7,242 nucleotides of DNA, from the NCBI GenBank assembly GCA_012521315.1, contig JAAYMP010000055.1:1-7242 (forward strand), given 5' to 3'. Under the pieces are notes generated by a model. That model searched no databases. It saw nothing but the letters and a program-made list of their open reading frames with translations, and was not told where the DNA came from. This document shows positions 1 through 5,506 of the stretch, one piece after another; the stretch's first letter is position 1; the number at the start of each line of letters is the position of its first letter. Source of the DNA: Bacillota bacterium (lineage in GTDB: Bacteria > Bacillota > UBA4882 > UBA10575). The position numbers and the translations under genes are program-made.

Positions 1-480
1 GCCGCCGACTATCTGGAGGAAAAGGGCGTGCGCGACCGGGTTTCCCTCATCGCCGCCGGCGGGCTCCTCTCCCCCGACCATTTTCTGAAGGCCATGGCTT
101 TGGGGGCCGACGCCGTTTACATCGGCACCGCAGCGGTGATGGCGATGATCCATACCCAAATGGTGGAGACCAGTCCCTTTGAACCCCCGACCCAACTGGT
201 CTTGTACAGCGGACGACTAAAAGACCAACTGGATATCGACCGTGCCGCCCAAAGCCTCACCAATTACCTGAATTCCTGCATCGCCGAGATGGTCTTGGGG
301 GCCGTGGCGCTGGGGAAAAAAGCCTTATCCGAAGTTGACCGGCACGACCTCTGCGCCCTCACCTCGGCGGTGGCGGAGATCACCGGGGTGGAACTGGCCT
401 ACCACCGAAAAGCATCCGTCCGGGTTCCCCTTGGTGAAGAGCGGGCCAGCGCCGGCCAGGAAATCTCACTTTCCCACTGA
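1..480 (+). CDS. FMN-binding glutamate synthase-like protein, C-terminal part (5' end outside window)
   Basis: The reading frame is open from the first base and stops with TGA at 478-480, giving 159 visible residues of a longer protein. The segment AAGGLLSPDHFLKAMALGADAVYIGTA (split here as AAGGLLSPDHF and KAMALGADAVYIGTA) is the FMN/phosphate-binding end of the glutamate synthase TIM barrel (Pfam Glu_synthase, COG0069). The part after it (PFEPPTQLVLYSG, LKDQLDIDRAAQSL, NYLNSCIAEM) matches what I recall of stand-alone FMN-binding glutamate-synthase family proteins. In true GltB the barrel is followed by a cysteine cluster binding a 3Fe-4S centre. Here only two isolated cysteines are visible and no such cluster, so assignment as classical glutamate synthase is unsafe. 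Members of this family are usually annotated as amidotransferase-type oxidoreductases of unproven substrate. The family call is firm; the exact reaction is unknown. It is transcribed toward the terminator at 515-562. Confidence 0.85.
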   Translation, partial: AADYLEEKGVRDRVSLIAAGGLLSPDHFLKAMALGADAVYIGTAAVMAMIHTQMVETSPFEPPTQLVLYSGRLKDQLDIDRAAQSLTNYLNSCIAEMVLGAVALGKKALSEVDRHDLCALTSAVAEITGVELAYHRKASVRVPLGEERASAGQEISLSH

Positions 481-514
481 CCTCAATGGCGGACCTGCTT
501 GGCCGCCCAGGTCT

Positions 515-562
515 AAAAAAGCCCCTCGTCTTACCGGAAGGTAATGACCAAGGGCTTTTTGT
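515..562. terminator. Bidirectional intrinsic terminator between convergent genes
   Basis: The outer stem AAAAAGCCC... (516-524) pairs with GGGCTTTTT (552-560). Inside it GTCTTACC (528-535 region) and GGTAATGAC (540-548 region) pair with one bulge around a GGAA loop. A-tracts and T-tracts on both sides allow termination in either direction. It lies 35 nt after the glutamate-synthase-like gene and touches the TAA stop (563-565) of the DUF362 gene on the other strand, so one hairpin appears to serve both converging transcripts. Confidence 0.85.
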
Positions 563-1663
563 TTAAACCGTAATCAACTCGTATTCTTTCTGGCCTAGCC
601 CCAGCTTCACCGCGTGGTCAATCGCCGATCGCCAGTTGGTTTCGGGGTAGATGTCGGTAAAGTAATCGCCATGGGTGCGGTGGCACTTGGCCAGCTCGCT
701 TCCGGCGATCACCGGTTGCTTATTCACCGCGTCCGCACAAGCCACATCCAACGCCACCGGGTCAAACGAAGCAAACATGCCCACATCAGGCACAATGGGG
801 ATGTCATTTCCTCCGTAGCAATCACAGAAGGGCGACACATCGATGACCATGTTGATGTGGAAATGGGGGCGTCCGTGCAACACCGCCCAGGTGTATTCGG
901 CGATTTTTTTGTTCAAGATCTCGACGGACTCGTCGCTGGCCGGTTCAACCGCATCCACCGGGCAAACGCTGAGGCAACGCCCGCAACCCGTACAGATTGC
1001 CTGGTCAATCGTGGCCTTCTCCTCGACGGTGATCGCGTTGTGGGCGCAGTTTTCCGCACAGACGCCGCAACCGATACAAGCTTCATGGTTGACCGAAGGT
1101 TTTCCCGCGCTGTGCATCTCCATCTTACCTGCCCGCGAGCCGCTCCCCATCCCGATATTCTTTAAGGCACCGCCAAAACCGGTCAGTTCATGCCCTTTAA
1201 AGTGGTTCAGCGAGATCACGATATCCGCGTCCATGATCGCGCGGCCGATCTTCGCCTCCTTGACATGTTCGCCGCCCTCCACCGGGACCAGGACCTCATC
1301 CGTTCCTTTCAAACCATCCGCGATCAAGACGTGGCAACCGGTGGAAAAGGGCGAAAATCCGTTCAGGTAGGCCGAATCCAGATGATCCAGGGCGTTTTTC
1401 CGCCCGCCCACGTACAACGTATTGCAATCGGTCAGGAAGGGCCGGCCGCCCCGCTCCTTCACCAGGTCCACAAGGGTCTTGGCGTAATTCGGCCGCAGGT
1501 AGGCCAGATTCCCCGGCTCGCCGAAATGAACCTTGATCGCGACAAACTTTTTGTCGAAATCAACCCGGTCGATCCCCGCCGCTTTGACGAGGCGGACCAG
1601 CTTCTGTTGGAGATTTTTCCCCCTAGTAACGTGCAGATCGATAAAAAATACTTTCGCTTTCAT
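563..1663 (-). CDS. DUF362 domain protein with two 4Fe-4S ferredoxin clusters
   Basis: 366 residues. The N-terminal part (about 38-185) has DUF362 features: VAIKVHFGEPGN (41-52), TDCNTLY (78-84), SLNHFKGHELTGFGGALKNIGMG (split as SLNHFKGHE and TGFGGALKNIGMG, 151-173). A two-cluster ferredoxin module follows: cluster I cysteines C196, C199, C202, C206 and cluster II C224, C227, C230, C234. The C-terminal part resumes DUF362 with SPFCDCYGG (277-285) and SFDPVALDVA (299-308). Cluster I has Ala after its fourth Cys where Pro is usual; cluster II has the normal CP. There is no signal peptide or membrane segment, so it is probably cytoplasmic. The family is common in anaerobes and is presumed to be electron-transferring, but no reaction is established. 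The ATG at 1663 is supported by a GGGGG run at 1673-1677, 9 nt upstream. It has its own transcription unit, insulated from gap by the 1795-1826 terminator. Confidence 0.93.
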   Translation of the reverse strand: MKAKVFFIDLHVTRGKNLQQKLVRLVKAAGIDRVDFDKKFVAIKVHFGEPGNLAYLRPNYAKTLVDLVKERGGRPFLTDCNTLYVGGRKNALDHLDSAYLNGFSPFSTGCHVLIADGLKGTDEVLVPVEGGEHVKEAKIGRAIMDADIVISLNHFKGHELTGFGGALKNIGMGSGSRAGKMEMHSAGKPSVNHEACIGCGVCAENCAHNAITVEEKATIDQAICTGCGRCLSVCPVDAVEPASDESVEILNKKIAEYTWAVLHGRPHFHINMVIDVSPFCDCYGGNDIPIVPDVGMFASFDPVALDVACADAVNKQPVIAGSELAKCHRTHGDYFTDIYPETNWRSAIDHAVKLGLGQKEYELITV

Positions 1664-1794
1664 CTGAAGCTACCCCCAAACAATTGATTCTTGGGATAAT
1701 TGGTGTGATCTGGAACAGGCTTAATACCAATTCGCCTTTTTTTCCCGATCTCCTTCCGGGGTGTCCGGGTCGGTCGTTTCACCGGTTGAGACAA

Positions 1795-1826
1795 AAAAAG
1801 GGTGTCCCTCTTTGGACACCCTTTTT
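1795..1826 (-). terminator. Strong intrinsic terminator of gap
   Basis: A perfect 13-bp stem, AAAAAGGGTGTCC (1795-1807) against GGACACCCTTTTT (1814-1826), encloses a 6-nt loop. Read on the minus strand it ends in seven T (1799-1793) and sits 25 nt after the gap stop codon, the expected geometry for Rho-independent termination. The plus-strand reading also ends in five T, but no plus-strand gene arrives here. Confidence 0.92.
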
Positions 1827-1851
1827 GGCTAAGTACCAGTTGAAAAGCACC

Positions 1852-2862
1852 TTATTTTTGGTCAACTTTGGCCATATAGCAGATCAGATCGACAACTTTG
1901 TTGGAATAACCCCACTCATTATCGTACCAGGCCACGAGCTTCACAAAGTTATCGTTCAAGGGAATACCGGCTTTGGCATCGAAGATGCAAGTATGGGGAT
2001 CGCCGATAAAGTCGGAGGAGACCATATCGTCCTCGGTATAGGCCATAATTCCTTTGAGTTCGTTCTCCGCCGCTTTCTTGATGGCTGCTTTAATCTCTTC
2101 GTAGGTGGCCCCTTTCGCCAAACGGCAGGTCAGATCCACCACCGACACGTTGATGGTCGGTACCCGGAAGGCCATCCCGGTCAATTTACCATTGAGTTCA
2201 GGAATAACCTTGCCGACGGCCTTGGCCGCACCGGTCGAGGAAGGAATAATATTCGCGCTGGCGGCCCGGCCTCCGCGCCAGTCTTTCTTGGAGGGACCGT
2301 CCACCGTCTTCTGGGTCGCGGTGGTCGAGTGTACGGTGGTCATTAACCCTTCAACGATCCCAAAGTTTTCGTGGATTACTTTGGCCAGCGGCGCCAAGCA
2401 GTTGGTGGTGCAGGAGGCATTGGAGACCACGTTCATATCCTTGGTGTATTTGTCATTGTTGACACCCATCACAAACATGGGCGCGTCTTTCGACGGCGCG
2501 CTGATCACAACTTTCTTCGCGCCCCCTTTGAAGTGGGCGGACGCCTTCTCCGTTACGGTGAAAACGCCGGTGGACTCCACGATATACTCGGCCCCGCAAT
2601 CACGCCAGGGGATCTCCGCCGGATCCATAAAGCCATAAACCGCGATCTTCTTCCCGTTGACCACCAGCTTGTCACCGTCGGTCTTGACTTCGCCCTGGAA
2701 GCGCCCGTGCACGGTATCATACTTTAACATATAAACCATATAGTCCAAGTCGATAAACGGATCATTAATCCCCACGATCTCCACCTGTGGATTGTTCACC
2801 GCGGCACGGAAGACCAGCCGGCCAATACGACCAAACCCGTTGATGCCCACTTTTACCGCCAT
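1852..2862 (-). CDS. gap: Glyceraldehyde-3-phosphate dehydrogenase, NAD-dependent type I
   Basis: 336 residues, normal length for the homotetrameric glycolytic enzyme that converts glyceraldehyde-3-phosphate, NAD+ and phosphate to 1,3-bisphosphoglycerate in the cytoplasm. Visible landmarks are the Rossmann motif GINGFGRIGR (6-15), Asp34 in INDPF, which favours NAD over NADP, the active-site block SNASCTTNC with nucleophile Cys151, the general-base His178 in TVHST, and the C-terminal WYDNEWGYSNK (312-322). The start is set at 2862 because a near-perfect TTAAAGGAGGT ribosome binding site lies 8 nt upstream. The same frame stays open to 2946, but those 28 codons look like leader. The sequence around NDPFIDLDYMVYMLKYD resembles E. 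coli GapA and eukaryotic GAPDH more than the NDLTD-type enzymes of Bacillus and Clostridium. It stands alone: no pgk, tpi or cggR gene is adjacent in the window. The terminator at 1795-1826 closes the unit. Confidence 0.97.
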   Translation of the reverse strand: MAVKVGINGFGRIGRLVFRAAVNNPQVEIVGINDPFIDLDYMVYMLKYDTVHGRFQGEVKTDGDKLVVNGKKIAVYGFMDPAEIPWRDCGAEYIVESTGVFTVTEKASAHFKGGAKKVVISAPSKDAPMFVMGVNNDKYTKDMNVVSNASCTTNCLAPLAKVIHENFGIVEGLMTTVHSTTATQKTVDGPSKKDWRGGRAASANIIPSSTGAAKAVGKVIPELNGKLTGMAFRVPTINVSVVDLTCRLAKGATYEEIKAAIKKAAENELKGIMAYTEDDMVSSDFIGDPHTCIFDAKAGIPLNDNFVKLVAWYDNEWGYSNKVVDLICYMAKVDQK

Positions 2863-2870
2863 AAATCGTA

Positions 2871-2876
2871 CCTCCT
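2871..2876 (-). promoter_or_regulatory. Ribosome binding site that decides the gap start
   Basis: AGGAGG (reverse complement of 2871-2876, extended by GT) lies 8 nt before the ATG at 2862. It favours that start over the in-frame upstream ATG at 2946, which would add 28 residues with no GAPDH homology. Confidence 0.9.
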
Positions 2877-2905
2877 TTAAAATTATGAAAGTTAAATGGT
2901 AATGA

Positions 2906-2925
2906 ACGGCTGTGTACACAGCCGT
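2906..2925. promoter_or_regulatory. Perfect 20-bp palindrome in the gap leader (possible operator or mRNA hairpin)
   Basis: ACGGCTGTGTACACAGCCGT is identical to its reverse complement over all 20 bases; symmetry stops at the flanking bases. It lies 44-63 nt upstream of the gap ATG and about 27 nt downstream of the start site predicted from the promoter at 2949-2977. As DNA it could be an operator for a dimeric repressor. As RNA it folds into an 8-bp stem with a GUAC loop near the 5' end of the message. There is no T-tract after it, so it is not a terminator. I cannot assign it to a known regulator; it does not match CcpA, Rex or HrcA consensus sites. Confidence 0.6.
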
Positions 2926-2948
2926 CCCGCATCCCTTTACCTCCATTA

Positions 2949-2977
2949 ATTGTATAGAAGATCGTTATATACTGCAA
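2949..2977 (-). promoter_or_regulatory. Putative sigma-A promoter of gap
   Basis: On the minus strand, TTGCAG (2977-2972) is followed after 17 nt by TACAAT (2954-2949). The -10 element matches consensus at five of six bases; the -35 is weaker, keeping TTG only. Transcription would start near 2942, giving a leader of about 80 nt that contains the palindrome at 2906-2925. TATACA, two bases upstream, is an alternative -10. Confidence 0.5.
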
Positions 2978-3023
2978 CAATTTAAAGGAAACACAATGGA
3001 ATTTTTAACATTTGTTAATAAAA

Positions 3024-4679
3024 CTACCTGTTCTGGTGCTCTTCCCTAATTTGGACCCGCCGGATCTTCCCGCTGATCGTCTTCGGCAACTCCGCCCGGA
3101 ACTCAATCACCCGCGGGTATTTGTAGGGTGCAGTCACCCGCTTAACATGCTCTTGCAGTTCCTTCGCCAACTGGTCACTGGGGGTATAACCCGGAGCCAG
3201 GACCACCGTCGCCTTGACCACTTGCCCGCGTTCCGGATCGGGAATGCCGGTCACCGCACACTCCAGAACCGCCGGGTGTTCCATGAGGGCACTCTCCACC
3301 TCAAAGGGACCAATCCGGTAACCGGAACTCTTAATCACATCGTCCACCCGGCCGACAAACCAGTAATAACCGTCTTCATCACGCCAGGCCGTATCCCCGG
3401 TATAATAGCGGCCGTCATGCCAAACAGCCCGGGTTCTTTCGGGATCCCGGTAGTATCCGGAAAAAAAGCCCAGCGGTTTTTGGCGATCGAGCCGGAACGT
3501 AATCTCTCCGACCTCACCAACTTCGCAGAGATGCCCCTCGTCGTCGATGAGCTCCACCTCATAACCGGGCGCCGGTTTGCCCATCGAACCCGGTTTTGGC
3601 TTCAGCCAAGGAAAAGTGGCGATCGCTACGGTCAACTCGGTCTGCCCATACCCTTCGCGAAGCTCGAGGCCGGTCATCTTTAAAAACTGGTGATAAACTT
3701 CGGGGTTCAACGGCTCCCCGGCCACCACACAGTACTCCAAAGCGGACAGGTCGTAATCGCTAAGGTCCTCTTTGATCAGGTAACGGTAGACCGTCGGCGG
3801 CGCGCAAAAGGTCGTCACCTTATATTTTTCGATCATCCGCAGTAAATCCTGGGCGTTAAAGCGGTCAAAATCATAGACGAAAACAGCGCTGCCGGCCATC
3901 CACTGACCATAAATCTTACCCCAGGCCGCCTTCGCCCAACCGGTCTCCGCCACGGTCAAGTGCAAGCCGCCTTCCTTCACCCGCTGCCAATACTTGGCGG
4001 TCACCACATGCCCCAAAGGATATTGGAAGTTATGGGCGGCCATCTTCGGGTGGCCGGTCGTGCCCGAGGTAAAATAGAGGAGGGAAATATCGTCCGGCGT
4101 TACTTCCTCCGCCGCCGTCCGCACAAAGACCGGTTCGGAGGCGGCCACTTCCCGGGCGAAATCAAGCCAGCCCGGCCTGGTCGCTTCCCCGTTCACCATC
4201 ACTTTCAACTGTAAAGTGGGGGATGCCGGAGCAGCCTCTTCAACGTGGGCCAGCACTTGGGGTTCGGCCACGGCGATGATCATCTTCACCCCCGCCGCCT
4301 GGTTCCGGTAAATAATATCCTTGGTGGTCAGCAGATGGGTCGCCGGGATCGCGATCGCCCCCACTTTATGGAGGCCAAGGAGGGTATACCAGAATTCGTA
4401 ACGCCTTTTTAGGATCAACATCACCTTGTCGCCTTTTTTGATCCCCACCCGTTTCAAAAAACAGGCAACCCGGTCACTATACTCCTTCAACTCTGCAAAG
4501 CGAATGATCTTGCTTTCTCCTTCTTCGTTACACCAGACCAGCGCCACCCGGTCCGGGGTCTCCGCCGCAATTGAGTCGACCACATCATAGGCAAAGTTAA
4601 AATTCGCCGGCGCTTCCAACTTAAACCGGCGCACAAATTCATCGTAGGATTGATACTCACCCGTTTCGTATACCTTCAT
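3024..4679 (-). CDS. AMP-forming acyl-CoA synthetase (acetyl/medium-chain acyl-CoA synthetase-like)
   Basis: 551 residues of the ANL adenylate-forming superfamily, COG0365-like. It activates a carboxylic acid with ATP to an acyl-adenylate and transfers the acyl group to CoA, releasing AMP and pyrophosphate. Core motifs in order are the P-loop YFTSGTTGHPK (202-212), EGYGQTE (342-348), the YYTGDT aspartate (Asp429), the hinge region GRVDDVIKSSGYRIGP (443-458), and PKTISGKIRR (532-541), where Lys538 is the catalytic lysine of adenylation. The stretch VFVYDFDRFNAQDLL (266-280) resembles medium-chain/branched-chain synthetases (ACSM and archaeal MacS types) rather than strict acetyl-CoA synthetases, which are about 100 residues longer; the actual substrate cannot be read off. 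The ATG at 4679 is preceded by AGGTGAT (4692-4686) with a 6-nt spacer. It lies 48 bp downstream of the XRE-cupin regulator gene on the same strand with no terminator between, so they are probably cotranscribed. No clear terminator follows before the gap promoter. Confidence 0.93.
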   Translation of the reverse strand: MKVYETGEYQSYDEFVRRFKLEAPANFNFAYDVVDSIAAETPDRVALVWCNEEGESKIIRFAELKEYSDRVACFLKRVGIKKGDKVMLILKRRYEFWYTLLGLHKVGAIAIPATHLLTTKDIIYRNQAAGVKMIIAVAEPQVLAHVEEAAPASPTLQLKVMVNGEATRPGWLDFAREVAASEPVFVRTAAEEVTPDDISLLYFTSGTTGHPKMAAHNFQYPLGHVVTAKYWQRVKEGGLHLTVAETGWAKAAWGKIYGQWMAGSAVFVYDFDRFNAQDLLRMIEKYKVTTFCAPPTVYRYLIKEDLSDYDLSALEYCVVAGEPLNPEVYHQFLKMTGLELREGYGQTELTVAIATFPWLKPKPGSMGKPAPGYEVELIDDEGHLCEVGEVGEITFRLDRQKPLGFFSGYYRDPERTRAVWHDGRYYTGDTAWRDEDGYYWFVGRVDDVIKSSGYRIGPFEVESALMEHPAVLECAVTGIPDPERGQVVKATVVLAPGYTPSDQLAKELQEHVKRVTAPYKYPRVIEFRAELPKTISGKIRRVQIREEHQNR

Positions 4680-4727
4680 CCTTTTATCACCTACACTTTT
4701 CTATTGGTTTCCATTAATGCCAAAAGC

Positions 4728-5282
4728 CTAGATAATCACCGCCAAAAACTGGGCTGGTTCGCCATTGAGCGCCTTCATCCCGTGTTCGATGCCGGAGTCG
4801 AAATAGATTGAATCACCCGGATCCAAAACCACTTCCCAACCATCGATGAAGACTTGAAGGGTCCCGGAGAGGACATAGTTAAACTCCTGTCCCGGATGAC
4901 TGTTCAGTTCGACCGGATGCGTGTCGGGTTTGGGCTCGACCGTCACCACAAAAGGCTCGGCTTTTTTATCAATGTAGTTATAGGCCAGACTCTGGTACTT
5001 ATAGGCCTTTCTTCTCTCGACGGAAATCCCCCGCCCTTTCCGGGTGATGGCGTAGCGGCGGAGCCGGGGTTCCTCCCCGGTCAACAGGGCGCCAAGTTCC
5101 AGCTTGAACCGGCGCGCAATCCGGTACAAAACGCCCACCGGAATATCCTCCACCCCGTTTTCGTAGTTTAAATAGCGTTCGGGCGCAATCTCAAGCTCCG
5201 CCGCCAGTTGCTCCGGGGATAATCCTTCAATCGCCCGGATCTCTTTAATCCGCGCGGCCAGTTGTCTGATCTCCTCATCCAT
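4728..5282 (-). CDS. XRE-family transcriptional regulator with C-terminal cupin sensor domain
   Basis: 184 residues. An N-terminal Cro/C1-type helix-turn-helix spans about 4-66 (IKEIRAIEGLSPEQLAAEL, then YLNYENGVEDIPVGVLYRIA). A cupin_2 domain spans about 112-184. Cupin motif 1 is SHPGQEFNYVLSG with His129, Glu133 and Gly140; motif 2 is PGDSIYFDSGIEHGM with His167. The usual second histidine of motif 1 (HxH) is replaced, leaving a reduced metal-ligand set. Such fusions bind DNA and are thought to sense a small molecule through the cupin barrel. The frame is open to 5393, but the start is placed at 5282 because AAAGGAG (5297-5291) lies 8 nt before it and the extra 37 residues are low-complexity and charged. 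The downstream synthetase gene is its likely target and operon partner; the sensed ligand might be its substrate or acyl-CoA product (inference). Confidence 0.92.
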   Translation of the reverse strand: MDEEIRQLAARIKEIRAIEGLSPEQLAAELEIAPERYLNYENGVEDIPVGVLYRIARRFKLELGALLTGEEPRLRRYAITRKGRGISVERRKAYKYQSLAYNYIDKKAEPFVVTVEPKPDTHPVELNSHPGQEFNYVLSGTLQVFIDGWEVVLDPGDSIYFDSGIEHGMKALNGEPAQFLAVII

Positions 5283-5290
5283 TTGCGTCG

Positions 5291-5297
5291 CTCCTTT
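5291..5297 (-). promoter_or_regulatory. Ribosome binding site deciding the XRE-cupin start
   Basis: AAAGGAG on the minus strand ends 8 nt before the ATG at 5282. The alternative in-frame ATG at 5306 has no comparable site, and the ATG at 5393 overlaps the -35/-10 region of the divergent promoter. Confidence 0.75.
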
Positions 5298-5382
5298 CTT
5301 TTCCATCTTCTCGTCACCCGTTCCCCGCCGTTTGTCCCTTTGCCGGCTCTCGCCGCCTGTTCCGCGAAGCAAAAGCAATTTC

Positions 5383-5411
5383 TTGACAAACAAACCGGGG
5401 CAGTTTATATT
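5383..5411 (+). promoter_or_regulatory. Near-consensus sigma-A promoter for the PHP gene
   Basis: A perfect TTGACA (5383-5388), a 17-nt spacer and TATATT (5406-5411, five of six bases) give the best promoter in the window. Transcription would start near 5418, leaving a leader of about 89 nt before the ATG at 5507. Just at the predicted start lies GATATTATC (5418-5426), a short dyad. The promoter sits in the 224-bp region shared with the divergent XRE-cupin gene, so that regulator might also act on it. I could not identify a convincing minus-strand promoter in the same region. Confidence 0.8.
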
Positions 5412-5506
5412 TGATCCGATATTATCTGGGCCAAAAAGCCCTTTGATACGGGTTAACGCCTAAACAAAAACAGTCCGCTTTAAGCCCAAGCTAAGGGGGT
5501 AATTGG

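Noticed and set aside
614..1370. Long plus-strand open frames opposite the DUF362 gene
   Set aside because: They are antisense shadows of a well-supported gene, rich in Arg and His, with no recognisable domain or ribosome binding site. The same applies to plus-strand frames opposite gap, the synthetase and coaW.
2863..2946. N-terminal extension of GAPDH by 28 residues from the ATG at 2946
   Set aside because: The extension has no GAPDH homology and would span the palindrome. The ATG at 2862 has a near-perfect ribosome binding site and gives the family's normal MAVKVGINGFGRIG start.
3005..3018. TTAACATTTGTTAA inverted repeat between the synthetase stop and the gap promoter, considered as a Rex operator
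   Set aside because: The clostridial Rex consensus I recall has the half-sites in the opposite order (TTGTTAA, four bases, TTAACAA). Only one half-site fits here and the partner does not match. It is also too AT-rich and lacks the layout of an intrinsic terminator.
5283..5393. 37-residue N-terminal extension of the XRE-cupin regulator
   Set aside because: It is charged and low in complexity, covers the divergent promoter, and lacks a good ribosome binding site, unlike the ATG at 5282.
5428..5441. GGGC-CAAAAA-GCCC hairpin in the PHP leader as a terminator or riboswitch
   Set aside because: The four-base-pair stem is too short and the following sequence is not a T-tract; no conserved riboswitch core is recognisable.
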